Origin: Bemisia tabaci | Taxonomy: Eukaryota; Arthropoda; Insecta; Hemiptera; Aleyrodidae | Length of the DNA stretch: 64,000 bases | Assembly (NCBI RefSeq): GCF_918797505.1 | Contig: NC_092800.1 | Span: 30,184,263-30,248,262 of the forward strand | Direction of reading: 5' to 3' | Part shown: positions 1-10,740 of the stretch, piece after piece | How positions within the stretch are numbered: the first letter of the stretch is position 1 | Layout: every line of letters starts with the position of its first letter | The notes under the pieces: generated by a model | Told to the model about the DNA's origin: nothing | The model's database searches: none | Seen by the model: the letters and a program-made list of their open reading frames with translations, nothing else | Position numbers and translations under genes: made by a program

Positions 1-1550
1 CACGGGAAAAAATGGATGTTGCACTGAAAAAAATAATCGGTGGGATTTACCAGAGTTTGGGTGTTATTTACCATACTGTCTACTTGATTTTTTACACAGT
101 GAAGCTGCAGCATAGTTACCAATATACCGGTATGGTAAATAACACGATACGGCTGACACTATGCGACACAGTGCCAGTGTGGCGTTCCCGACTGACTAGT
201 ATGGTAATTTCAAGCATCCAGATGCTGCGACAAACCTTGTAGATTCTAAAATCCACTCATCTTATATTATTAAATGCTTTTGATGAAAGTCGTGGATATT
301 TTACTTACATCTTACTTTTAGAAATTCCGTTACATACACAATCAATGGCAGTTAAAGACAGTTTCAACGAGAAATAGCAGATAATTGCTTCACTGATTTC
401 AAGTAAATGATACCAAAACCATACTTGTTATTCGCGTTAAGGTATCATTTACAGACTAAATCAGATCCACGGAAAATTTAATTGCATATAATAAATAGAT
501 AGTTCAAAATATACCCACAAAAAGACACTACATGAAAATCCAATCGCACGGTTCACGGTGGGGCAGAAGCTGCCAAATTTTGCTTAAAGTTACAGTTAAA
601 CATCAATCCCACGCACATTTGTCTCTTCATCTGAGTATGTTGAGCTTCGAAAATTTTAACAAGAATATAGATATACCTACGAACGAAGTATTCAAAAATC
701 ACTTCTAGTCGATTATTTTCAAATTACTTCCGCACTTTTATGTTTTCGAAATGACTTTACACAGAACCGATATTCACTGGATTGCAGAACAACTTTGCGA
801 AGGTTTTCAAATTTTCAGGATTCCTTCACTTTGCAAGCCAGATTCATTGTAGCAACTCCTAACCTCCAGAAATTGGTCGATACGAATAACGAAAAAATCT
901 CAGAAAATGTATGTGGCAGATCAATATAGATAGATTCGAAGAGAAGACGGTAGCTTTAGGGACAATTCGAACACAAATTTGGGCAAATTACGCGTGGATT
1001 CACATGGATTAATATGGATCAATAAAACACAGCCACGGACTCCGACCCTCAACGTGATAAATTTATAACTGACAAACAGACAAACGAAAAATGGCGGACC
1101 ACAGACCGCAGCGCAGTCAAGCGGGAGCTCTCACCACGCTGACTATACCAGTATGGTAAATTTAACCTACCAACACCATGACCAGTCGCATACAGATGCC
1201 TACAGATATCAAACGCAAGTGTTACCATGTTATTCCATACTTTTAACTCATCGTATGGTAAAAAATACCCAGCTGATGGTGAGAAATACCTAAACGATGG
1301 ACAGACACACCTAACTGATATTTACAATCCGGGTATGGTAATTTTTATATCGAGTATGATTCTCACTTTCATCTAGATGCTTAAATCGACCATTATTTGG
1401 CTTTTTATCACCATATTTTTTTTTACTATACCATTATGGTCAATCCCACTTCCACTTTTTTTTCAGTGTGATTCTGCCTTTATACTGTTAAAAAAATGTG
1501 CGGAAAATACCAAATGTTGATTTTACATTTAAAAAACAAAATGCTAATTT
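1..1550. repeat. Palindromic MITE, interrupted by a nested element
   Basis: The window opens with CACGGGAAAAAATGGATG, which matches the expected end of the palindromic family seen intact at 9893-10118. After the inserted element at 22-1468 the same family resumes with ATTCTGCCTTTATACTGTT. The right half of this MITE is not recognisable beyond about 1550. Only positions 1-21 and 1469-1550 belong to it. Confidence 0.6.
22..1468. mobile_element. 1.45-kb CACTG-ended DNA transposon, non-autonomous
   Basis: The ends are CACTGAAAAAAA and TTTTTTTTCAGTG, flanked by the dinucleotide TG on both sides (20-21 and 1469-1470). Both subterminal regions carry many copies of TATGGTAA/TTACCATA in both orientations, such as ACCGGTATGGTAAATAAC on the left and CCAGTATGGTAAATTTA on the right. 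No transposase frame is visible. Inference: a deletion derivative of a CACTA/Mirage-like element, a group known for CAC ends, short duplications and subterminal transposase-binding repeats. Confidence 0.7.
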
Positions 1551-2646
1551 GTTCATTTAAACCGTGGGCGTAGTTAAATCTAGATTTTTTTTTCATTTAT
1601 TAAAATTGAGTCTTGTGGAAGAATATCACTTCAAACCCTCTTTTTTCTCAGTTTCTAACAACTTGCTTCGTATCTGTTAAACTCCGCCCGTTTCGATTCA
1701 GGCGCATCTGACCTATTTGTACCGGTCAAAACTCCAACTATAAACCCAGCTTGATTATCGTCGATTTGATTTTGATTTCCGCCGCTGGGAAAAAAATGCA
1801 AAAGGAGCGGATGGGCCGAAGATGCACGCGTGCGCATGCGCAGACGGCCAGCGCCAACCGCGCCTGAGGCGGGAGCTGCGCCTGCGCCGAGATCGAACAG
1901 AGGCGCCAAGGATGCACAAACCGACGGAAGGTCATTTTTCACGAATCAGAAATTACCCGCTTCACGGCCCTCTTCGATTGTGACAGGAATGCCAGGATTA
2001 TGCATACGCGCATCTGCCGTTTCGACAAATCTCACATTTGTAAAAACCGCATACGTAGATTTCCTGATGACCCCTGGAAGACGCTCATTCTTATGGACCG
2101 TAGTGCTCATTAAAAAATTGGTATTTTAGGTTTTAGCGTTGACTGATTTATTTTTCCGTGTCGGAGAGAGCGCCCATTTCGGCAACGACATGCGTAAGCC
2201 GCCTGGAATATAAATGACTCTGAACTCCTTCTTGCTTATTATGATATTAAAGTCTTCCTGCGCCCCTCTGCGGTGCGTTCGCCGCTGGTTTTTACTCGGC
2301 TTCCTTTTTTTTCCGTAATTGGAAATGTTGGTTCGTTTAGGGATATGATTTGAGCAAATTATATGAACCGAAATGCAAAATCGAGGGAATGCATTTTTTA
2401 CTCTCTTTTCTGCCGCGCGGATTCTGATCTGTCATTTTTAGCTCGCTGATTCCTAGCTGCCAATTGATACTCTTAAGTTCTGACCGATTTTTTTTTTTTT
2501 TTCGTCTCGTCGAGTCTGCTATTACTAAGCGAGCGATGGGAGAACCAGCACTTACATCGGACCAATTATTATTAAATGGATAAAAATATCAGGAAACCTG
2601 TAACGACCACACAAACTCTGTAAAAATTTAAAAAAGTTAAAACTCC
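1551..2646. other. Non-coding stretch with a CpG-rich patch
   Basis: No gene was recognised. A CpG-rich patch at about 1790-1935 contains GCGTGCGCATGCGCAGAC, an NRF1/Ewg-type palindrome. Overlapping open frames here lie on both strands and look like composition effects. Confidence 0.5.
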
Positions 2647-2711
2647 CATGCACGTCAAATCTTCAAAATACGGACGAAACGCGTCCGTGTTTCAAAAATT
2701 TGACGTGCATG
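2647..2711. repeat. 65-nt imperfect hairpin
   Basis: CATGCACGTCAAAT at 2647 is matched by ATTTGACGTGCATG ending at 2711. The two 30-nt arms pair at about 26 positions and close on a 5-nt loop. It could be the core of a small palindromic transposon or a small-RNA-like hairpin; nothing decides between them. Confidence 0.6.
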
Positions 2712-2917
2712 TAACGATCGGACGAACACTATTTTTAGGACTTTTTAATGAATTTTCCTCGTCCTGTGGAAGATATTTTGTTCATATTTCAAATTATCTG
2801 ATTCTCCTTTTTTTTCTCAGAACTACGAAACAACAACCGTGATTTTGAAATATTGCGATGAAGACGCGTGTTTTAAAACTTCAAACTTTTTAAACTTTTA
2901 AACTGACATACTATGGA

Positions 2918-3160
2918 AATGCCACATGCCACATGAGCCTTCAGACGTTGCTAATTTTCTTTTGTAAAGATAGGTATTTTTTGGGAGACTTGTAAATATT
3001 TCTCCTCCTGATCCTCGAAAAACTTTTTTCGTTTTGTACTTTGAGGTATATAAAATTGTCAAGAAAAAATGTTCACACTTATATAAAAAATGCATAATTT
3101 ATCGAGGAAAATTTGGCAATATTCAGATGTTCATACGACGCTTTTTTCTTAGGACGGCAG
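2918..3160. repeat. Family B MITE, degenerate copy
   Basis: The right end reads GAGGAAAATTTGGCAATATT and then TTCATACGACGC, ending TTAGGACGGCAG, which is the reverse of the family B start. The left end is weak and recognisable only around GAGCCTTCAGACGTTGCTAA. Confidence 0.55.
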
Positions 3161-4650
3161 ATTACCATGTACATCATTAGCTCGAATTTTACAAATAGAG
3201 TTCAACACTGCTGAACTTCAACATTGAAGAAAAAAATATTGAATAAAGAATGTCTGCAATACTTGCGACAAGACGTGAATACATTAGGGTCGAAAAATCT
3301 GAAACGCAAAGCAGCAGCCCGCACTCAAAGACGTGTCGACACGGAGGCAGAGGACCCTTTCACAAATCAGTTAAAGATCATTGTTTAACCATCGAAAGGG
3401 GAAGGCCCTCGAGGAAATTTATAGCTTTCGAATGACCCAAGAACGTGTATATTTCCCTCGATTTACCCCTGCGATTCCGGCGCTGCCCATCGCATGATTA
3501 CACGCTTGAGCCGCGTCCAGCCAAACCCCCTATCCGTATACCATTCTCAGTATGCAGTTAGGTGGTTTTGAGCGTGGAGGCATGCGTCCTGGGTGTCGCT
3601 CCGCGCCCGCCCGTCTTTATTTTTCGACGATAAATCATTACGTGTGTGTTTTAAGGTGTTTGCTTTTTGTGTTTTGATCGCGACTCTAATTGTTTCGCGA
3701 CATAAATCTCCCGGCCGCACGCTATTAGATGTTAACACGTTACGTAATCGTTGTCGAAATTGCGGGCCCGCCCTTCGGGAGCTCGGGTTTTGTTTTCGGT
3801 GGCTGCTGACGCCCTTGATTTGCCTGCCGACTCCTCAAGTCCTTGTTTTTTTATTCTTCTTTAAGTTCGATGTCAGGATGGTTTGCTCAGGTGGTGTTTG
3901 AGCACTGCGTGGCGTATTCCTACGTTTTTTATCCCTTCTTTATATCCGCATCCGTAACGCAAACTAGAGGCCTCTTGCATTAATTCAGTATTGCTGGGTG
4001 GAAATATACCACCTCTCATTTTTATGCATTTCGATAAGGATCCTAAATGGACTATTTATTAACCAAAATTAACCTGACTACATTTCACGATGCATGATTT
4101 CCTCCATGAGTATTGCGCGCTAAGAAGTGGTTTTCGGACTTCTTTGATGTGTCTAACGTGATTTTCGGGTGAATTTATCCTTAGTAAATATATTCAGTTG
4201 CTGTGTCTCTTGCATGAAACCCATTGCCTTAGAGAGGCTACACTGCGTGGTTAAGGCACCTGGATACAACTATTTCAACCTATGAGACGGCCCTATTGCC
4301 TAATTTATGGATTGAAGGCGCGTCGCAACCACCTGACACATTTCCACATTATTTTTGTATGGTGGGCATCCACTTTTCTGCTTTATTCTTGCAACAGACA
4401 ACAGAACAGACCCATTCTATTTGGATCGCATTTAGAAAAAAAGGAACCAGCGCGATTACAGTGTTGTAAAAATGTTGCTTCTTCACATTTATCTAAAAAA
4501 TGCCTCCAGAATAGCAAATAGTGTTTGCTTCCTACCATAAACTTGTTACTTTTAAATAAAATAACTGTGTGAATGGTAGCTAGACACTTCACCCAATTTT
4601 TTTTACCTGATACCTAGTTTGGCCGACAAATTTAATCCAATTTAAACTTT
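3161..4650. other. No recognisable gene or repeat
   Basis: Both strands were read for coding motifs and repeat ends. The open frames present, for example 3593-3901, have no recognisable domain and no codon-like regularity. Confidence 0.4.
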
Positions 4651-5195
4651 GGCTGTGTTGCTCACGTAGCCCTTTGAACACCGCTACAAATAAGACAAAC
4701 GGAGCCAACACAATGGAAATAGAGTGAGAGAAAAGACTCGTTTTGATGACGGCGCAGAGATACAACTATTCGTGCTTGATAGATGTCCGTGTTGTATCTA
4801 CAAACTTGAAGGCGCGATGCGTGACTCGCAATGCTCCGCTCTATGCTGTCAGTGAGGTGTTGCTTAGATTCGAGAGAAAGTTAAGAGAAGGCCAATTACG
4901 TCTCTCCTATCCTCGGCTGTTTTGCTAACGTAGCCCTTGATGCACTACTACAAATTAGCTGGACAGAACCAACACAACGTGGAAATAGAGCAAGAGAAAG
5001 GTCGGGCGTTGATGACGGCGCAGGGATACAACTATTCGTGCTTGATGGATGTCCGTGTTGTATCTGCAAAATTGAAGGCGCTAGGGCGTGAGGCGTGAGC
5101 TCGCGATGCTCCGCTCTTGGCTGCCAATGAACTGTCGCTCTGGTTCGGGAGAAAAGTTTTAAAAAACCAGACCCAAAAACGTATCTCCTATCTTC
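4651..5195 (+). repeat. Tandem repeat, two units of about 265-280 bp
   Basis: Units begin at GGCTGTGTTGCTCACGTAGC (4651) and GGCTGTTTTGCTAACGTAGC (4915), with a third start at about 5196. Each unit contains GACGGCGCAGAGATACAACT followed by ATTCGTGCTTGAT. The same unit lies in inverse orientation at 9846-10740. Confidence 0.8.
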
Positions 5196-5354
5196 GGCTG
5201 TGTTGATATTAGATTTTTTTCAATTTGATGTCTCATTCTTTTTTCAAGTTGTATTTGTAGACCTACATCTCAAGTTCGGATGCACCGGCCCCATAAAACC
5301 TGCGGGGAACGTGTTGTCAGCGATCTTGGGTCAGTTTGACCCGGCCTGGCAAGC

Positions 5355-5537
5355 AAGGGTTAAATTTTTGTTTGCGAAATCTCAGCACCTATGTCGTTGC
5401 TTGTAACTGGAATAAGTTGGGCATGTTAAGGTTAAATTTCGTGTTTTAGCGAAATATCATGGGCAAGTAAGGGTTAAATTTCGTTGTTTTAGCGAAATCT
5501 CAGCACCTATGTCGTTGCTCGTAACTGGACTAAGTAA
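5355..5537. repeat. Short tandem repeat, three units, the middle one truncated
   Basis: Units start with AAGGGTTAAATTT at 5355, about 5428 and 5469. The first and third units continue through CTCAGCACCTATGTCGTTGC and GTAACTGGA. The middle unit is shortened to about 41 bp. Confidence 0.75.
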
Positions 5538-5700
5538 ACTCATTTTAATCAGTTACCATGTACTAAGTAAACTATGGGGTCAAAAAACATTGCACAAAAA
5601 TACTATCGGACAGACTTAAAAATGGACCACTTTATTTTGGACCAAACAAAATTGGGTACAAGAGTCTGGCAAAATCGTGTGAATTTTAAAAGTATACAGA

Positions 5701-6052
5701 TATGAAGTATTTTTTAAAGGAAAGGTGAAGTTGCACAATTTTGAAAACACTACGATTGCGCTACACTGGAAATTAAAAAACACATTGGATCTAGAGTCCA
5801 GACTCTTGAAAACATTGACAAGAAAAAATACTCTTGATTCAATCAGATGTTTGCTTCAATCAAAGGAATTCCGCTCAATTAAGAGGTTTGGTTCTTGATT
5901 TCAGTAAAACTCGATTGAATCAGAGTATTTTTCTTGTCGATGATTTAAGAGTCTGCACTCTAGATCCAATGTGCTTTTTCCAGTGTGTACGTTTATGAAG
6001 TATTTTTTAAAGAAGTAGAAGTTGCACAATTTGTGAAAACACTACAATTGCG
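5701..6052. repeat. 60-bp direct repeats flanking a family A element
   Basis: TATGAAGTATTTTTTAAAG at 5701-5760 recurs at 5993-6052 with a few changes. The family A element occupies the space between them almost exactly, leaving only a few bases on each side. Confidence 0.75.
5764..5985. mobile_element. Family A MITE, copy 1
   Basis: Starts CACTGGAAATTAAAAAACAC and ends TTTTTCCAGTG. The near-palindromic body has TCTAGAGTCCAGACTCTTGA on the left and its reverse on the right. The flanks are TA and TG, so the 2-bp duplication is imperfect here. Confidence 0.85.
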
Positions 6053-6302
6053 TAATTCCTTTTTACTAAATGCGATCCATTTTCTGTTCGATTATTTTTC
6101 ATCTCAGACCACGAACTGAGAAAATTTGACCGCACGGTCGCCGCCTCACGGGGTCAGAAACCGGGGAAAAATCCGGGACCGGCGATCACGAATCAGCGAA
6201 GAAAAGCAGTGACCAGTCACGAGGACCCGCGGCTAATTGTGGAACGATGACGCAGTGGCTTCGCCGAAACCGAAACGTTTGACGTCGGCGCGGTCACCCG
6301 TT

Positions 6303-6777
6303 CTGCCGTGCGAAGGAAGAACGTCGTATGAACCCTCGAGAGTTGCCAAATGTCCTCGAATAAATCACGTATTTTTTAAAAGCGTTACGCATACACTGGA
6401 AAAAAAACACATTGGATCTAGAGTCCAGACTCTTAAAAACATCGACAAGAAAAAGTACTCTTGATACAATCAGAATCTAGCTTAAATCAAGAACCAAGCC
6501 TCATAATTTAAGCGCATTTCGTTTTGATTCAAGCAAAAATCCGATTGAATTAAGAGTATTTTTCATGTCATTGTTTTCAAGAGTCTGGACTCTAGATCCA
6601 ATGTTTTTTTTTCGGTGTATTTTTCCTTGAAATTTTCAGTTATTTTCGATTAAATTGCAAACAAAATTCCCAAAAAAATTGAAGGAAATTCAGAATTTGT
6701 CCAGTAAATTAGTATTTTATCGAAGGAAATATGGCAACGCTTGAATGCTCATACGGCGTTTTTCCTTAGCGCGGCAG
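6303..6777. mobile_element. Family B MITE with CGTT target duplication, holding a nested family A copy
   Basis: Starts CTGCCGTGCGAAGGAAGAAC and ends CCTTAGCGCGGCAG. CGTT occurs at 6299-6302 and again at 6778-6781. Removing the family A insert at 6394-6617 leaves about 250 bp, the usual family length. Confidence 0.88.
6394..6617. mobile_element. Family A MITE, copy 2, nested in family B
   Basis: Runs from CACTGGAAAAAAAACACATT to TTTTTTTTCGGTG, with TA on both sides. The internal loop segment is inverted relative to the copies at 18668 and 36451. Confidence 0.87.
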
Positions 6778-7117
6778 CGTTCGCCGTTCGCGGTCCGTTA
6801 TGCGCCATTCCGCGCGAACGCACCCGAATCGAGCCTGTTCTCCCGTGTTCCTCGTCCGCTCGCACCGAGCATCAATGGATTTCAAAGTCGATTCTGCACC
6901 GCTCATTGTCACCGCTTTATCTATCAGCTTTGACTCGAACAATGAGACTCGGTTGTAAGTACAAAAAATAGCTGCTATGCGAGCTGAGGTGCAAAAAGCC
7001 TTGGGTCGTATTCAAAGTCCTTCTTTAAGCCAGCTCTTTCCTTCCAAAAGGTCCCATACGCAAGGTACAGTGACTAAAAGAGGTATAAAGTGGTCTTTAA
7101 CATAGCATTATCAAAGG

Positions 7118-7295
7118 AAATATTTAGGAGTGTTTTTAACCCAGGATGGAAGATTGGACCATGCAGGCCATCAAGAGGAGGAATATGCTGGGTAGGAGGG
7201 CAATCGCTATGTTAAATGGAGTCCTTTGGGATCAAAGGATCTCCAAAGAGAACAAAAGAAAGATCTACAACGCGATTGTCAGCAGTGGAGGTTAG
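7118..7295 (+). pseudogene. LINE reverse-transcriptase fragment, frameshifted
   Basis: One frame reads KYLGVFLTQDGRLDH from 7118 and meets a stop at 7193. A second frame from 7185 reads GRRAIAMLNGVLWDQ then RISKENKRKIYNAIVSS. Together they match the usual region after the polymerase core of non-LTR retrotransposons, where KYLG..LT.DG is followed by GR.AI..LN..LW and IYN.IV. A frameshift near 7185 and the lack of flanking coding sequence show a dead fragment. The usual following YGAETW-type segment is absent. It would have acted in target-primed reverse transcription. The clade cannot be set from this piece. Confidence 0.85.
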
Positions 7296-7446
7296 GAGTC
7301 GTAGAGCGCGAGGGAGTGCTGTAAAGCGACTTATGTGTATGTATTATCAAAAGGACAATTTCTGTGGAACTGATACTGAACATGTCCAACTCAGAGCCCG
7401 GTAGTTTCGGGTGCTGCAGCCGTAACTTCGACTGCTTTGGGTGCTA

Positions 7447-7656
7447 CACCAAAAAAAAAATTGAAGTTGATTTAACATTCTGGATGTAAGAAAAGTGTGC
7501 GAGAACTTATGAAAGGCTGAATTACCCGCCACAGCAGTTAGTTTGACATCTTGGCATTGATACAGTAATTTCTGTAATGGGTAATTCGGCATTTTTAAGT
7601 TCTCGCACTTATTTTTTACATCCAGAATGTTAAATCAACTTCACGTTTTTTCGGTG
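7447..7656. mobile_element. CAC-ended palindromic MITE with TA duplication
   Basis: Starts CACCAAAAAAAAAATTGAAG and ends CACGTTTTTTCGGTG, flanked by TA on both sides. The arms carry GATTTAACATTCTGGATGTA and its reverse. Related copies are at 49101-49301 and 50455-50664. Confidence 0.85.
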
Positions 7657-8413
7657 TACGCCCGGAACTTTCGGCCTCTGAGCCCGGAACGTGCACGGTA
7701 TGTCTATGTAGCCGTAGCCCGTAAGTACGGCTTTCACGGCCGAAGTTATTTTTTAAGTGACAATATTTAAAACAAGGGTTCAAGCCGTGGAGGTATATAG
7801 ACCGTTAATAAATCTTCTGCCGGGCAGGAAATTTTTTTGCACATATGCCACCAACAACACATGAAATCAATTACAAAGCTACGTTAAAAGTAAAGAAATG
7901 AAGTATCCTAAATAACATAATCTAAAGGGCAGCAGAAAAGTGTGAATCGCAGATATGCAGTTGATCTTCCCGAATTTGGCAACGCGGAATCGGATGGGTT
8001 TATTATAACATCTCCTTTTACGATGAGGGTGAAGCGCACCCTGGGGCCTCGCTTTTGCCGAGTGTTTATCCGACTGCTACGCCCCGTGTTCATGCTAAAA
8101 CGATCGTGTTAATTTAATGATAATAGATTTCCCGCTCTTTCCCCGTGATTAGCACTTGATAAACGCTCTGTTTCTTTAACTGTCTAATTGTTCCTCTTCC
8201 TTCTTTTCCACCTCTCGAGTTTCATGACATATACATTCCTCAAATATTAACGCCTCAACAAGGTCAAGTTTTCTCAGGTTTTCGCGGGTGATGAGAGAGG
8301 GGAGGGATTTCTATTCAAACAAGTTAATGTTTTTTATTCAACTGTTTGCATTGCACCTTTGTACTGAGTTCTTGTCTACTCTCATTAGTGGTAAAATGAA
8401 GCGGCGTTAACTG
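7657..8413. other. No recognisable gene
   Basis: Unique-looking sequence with no domain match by eye and no clear repeat ends. Confidence 0.4.
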
Positions 8414-8632
8414 TCGCACTAAGGAATAACGCCGTATGAGGACATAGCCATACTTCCTCCAATAAAAAAAAAAAAAAAAAAAAAAAAAAACAATTATTAG
8501 GAAAATTGGGAATCTTTTTTTGAAATTTTTCACACGATTTTGTTCGTAATTCAATTTAAAATGTCTAAAAATTACAAAAAAAATCTGCATATTCCTTCTA
8601 AAATAATTTTTATATCGGTGGAGAGATCTTGG
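8414..8632. repeat. Family B relic with an internal A tract
   Basis: CTGTCGCACTAAGGAATAAC followed by GCCGTATGAG matches the family B start. An A tract of about 28 bases lies at about 8463-8490. The right terminus is lost. Confidence 0.55.
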
Positions 8633-8774
8633 CACGATGAACGCCTTGAGTCCAAAATGGAAGGGGAGACCAGGGAAGGTTACCCTTCGTCCCCCGCAAA
8701 TTAACGGAAAAATTACCCTTTAATCTGGAAATCAGCCGAAAATCCGAATTTTGGGTCGTTAATAAGTTAATTTT

Positions 8775-8789
8775 GGGGGGGGGGGGGGG
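8775..8789 (+). repeat. G homopolymer
   Basis: An uninterrupted run of about 15 G, probably length-variable and prone to assembly error. Confidence 0.8.
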
Positions 8790-8879
8790 AGGTCCGGTGG
8801 TCAACAAACTCCAAGAAACTTTCTGTGACATCAGGGTCCTTAGTTCTTTCGAAACAAGCAGAGAAAAAAACTCGTGCAA

Positions 8880-8965
8880 TAGGCCTATTACTCATTTCAG
8901 CCAATAGGATCTCACCACCTTCCTTGTGTCTATCGCTTTGTCGATCATTTAAATAATCAGCCAGC
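8880..8965. repeat. Family C right-end fragment
   Basis: CTTGTGTCTATCGCTTTGTC followed by GATCATTTAAATAATCAGCC matches the right terminus of family C. The rest of the element is missing. Confidence 0.6.
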
Positions 8966-9036
8966 TGATGCCCGCGACGCGGGGCCCACCGGTTTCGGGG
9001 CCATGGTGGGCGTCTCTCTCAGTCTTCATCTTGACT

Positions 9037-9199
9037 CCCCCCCCCCCCCCCCCCCGCCATCATCGCCGCGGCCGCAGCATCCCGGTCCAGAGTGGGAGGG
9101 CTGGCTCCGGCTCGGAGTCTGAGAGAGGATCAAGAGCCGGATCCCATGCAGGGGAGGGGGGACGGGGGACAGGGAGGGGGAGGGGAGGGGGGACGGGGG
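9037..9199 (+). repeat. C homopolymer and G-rich tract with G-quadruplex potential
   Basis: A run of about 19 C at 9037-9055 is followed at 9151-9199 by at least six G runs of four or more separated by one or two bases (GGGGAGGGGGGACGGGGGAC and onward). This fits the known G-quadruplex pattern on the + strand. The block is embedded in CpG-rich sequence at 9050-9250. Confidence 0.75.
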
Positions 9200-9395
9200 T
9201 ACACTCACACACACGCATCTCCGACGTGGAGCCGCGCGTACTCATGCGTGACGCCGGCCGATGCAGTTTCCACGATTCAGCTTTTTTAATCCTTCCCTCT
9301 CCAGCCCCTCCCTCTTTGTACCCTCCTCCCGCCGTGCCGCGATGGTGACCTTAGATTCTCATAGAGTGAGGGCCGTGAACGTCGTTCCTTAAGCT

Positions 9396-9500
9396 GCGGG
9401 CAAATTGTTGAAATTGATAGACAAAGCTATGGACAAAGAAGACTAAAGGGATATGGGGGATCCTGTTAGTGGAAGCGGATGGTTGCAGTGGACAAAAACG
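9396..9500. repeat. Family C left-end fragment
   Basis: TTGTTGAAATTGATAGACAA followed by AGCTATGGACAAAGAAGAC matches the family C left end. The copy stops soon after GGTTGCAGTGGAC. Confidence 0.65.
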
Positions 9501-9845
9501 GTTAATAATTGAATACCTAGCGATTTTTCCTGGTAGGGCATCCCCTAAGTGGAGAGAGGCTCGGAAAATGTTGGCAAAGCAGCACAAGTTTACACTATTT
9601 TCAGGTTCAAAGTTTATTAATTGCAGAGTAAAAATTGCAAAATTGAACTATTTAAGTGACCTACAGACTTCTGAAATTAAAGAAAACATAAAAAAATTGA
9701 AGAAACTAGACGCATTTAAGCACCACCATTTCCAAAAGAACGGAGCCAGTGCTGCGGTTTACACAAGCTTAAGACGTGGGTCGGCAAATTTATCCTGAAA
9801 AAAATCAGACAAGAACCTAAAAAAAAGGAAAAAGAACGAGTATCA
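9501..9845 (+). other. Unresolved open frame, no recognised product
   Basis: One frame is open to a stop at 9796-9798 and is lysine-rich, with LSDLQTSEIKENIKKLKK near its end. It has no domain I recognise, and its 5' part lies in a family C fragment. It could be a chance frame or a broken exon. Confidence 0.25.
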
Positions 9846-10740
9846 ACACAGCCGAAGACAGGAAAGACGTATTCTCTTTTTTAACTTTTCTTAAGAAATT
9901 AAATGTTGATTTAGCATTTATACTGTTAAAAAGATGTCCGACAAGTTTCAAATGCTGATTTTACATTTTAACAAATGCTAACGTGACTGCACCCACTGCA
10001 AAACGTACAAATTGAAATGTTATGTTAGCATTTTTGTATTGTAAAATCAGCATTTGAAACTTGTCGGACATCTTTTTAACAGTATAAATGCTAAATCAAC
10101 ATTTAATTTTTTTCCGTGTCCCGAAACTGAGCGACACCTCATTGACAGCTTACAGCAAAGCATTGAGAGCTCACGTTTCGCGTCATCGCGCCTTCAATTT
10201 TTCAGATGCAGCACAGACGTCGATCAAGTACGAATAGTTGTATCTCTGCGCCGTCGTAAACGCGCATCCTTTCTCCAACCTCTATTTCTATATTTTGTTT
10301 GTTTCCGTTTGTTTTATCAGTAATGGTGCTTCAAGCACTATGTGAGTAACACAGCCGACGGTAGGAGAGATATGTTCGGGCCTCTATTTTAACTTGTCTC
10401 CCGAATCTGAGCGACACCTCTTTGACAGCATATAGCAGAGCACTGAAAGCCCACGCTTCGCTTCATCGCGCCTTCAATTTTTCAGATGCAGCACGGACGT
10501 CCATCAAGTACGAATAGTTGTATCTCTGCGCCGTCGTTAACGCGCATCCTTTCCCTCGCTTTATTTTTATTTTGTTTGTATGTGTTTGTCGTATTCGTAA
10601 TGGTGCTTCAAACGAATGGCATATAGCAGAGCATTGCAAGTTCACGACTCACGCCATCGCATCTTATATTTTTCATATGCAATGTGGACATCCATCTTGC
10701 GCTAATAGTTGTATCACGTTTACACTTTAGAATTCTCTTA
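9846..10740 (-). repeat. Tandem array of the 270-280-bp unit, inverse to 4651-5195
   Basis: Two full units and one partial unit on the minus strand share ATAGTTGTATCTCTGCGCCG and TGAGCGACACCTC. Boundaries are near CACAGCC at 9848 and 10350. The first unit is interrupted by a palindromic MITE. Confidence 0.8.
9893..10118. mobile_element. Palindromic MITE inserted in the tandem array
   Basis: The long arms are almost perfect: TGTTGATTTAGCATTTATAC then AAAGATGTCCGACAAGTTTC on the left, with the reverse on the right ending TTTTTTTCCGTG. A few bases of the left terminus appear lost. The interrupted array sequence can be compared with the uninterrupted unit near 10395. Confidence 0.8.

Noticed and set aside
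8968..9348. 126-codon open frame
   Set aside because: Spans the C homopolymer and the G-rich tract; composition is Gly/Arg/Pro by base content alone.
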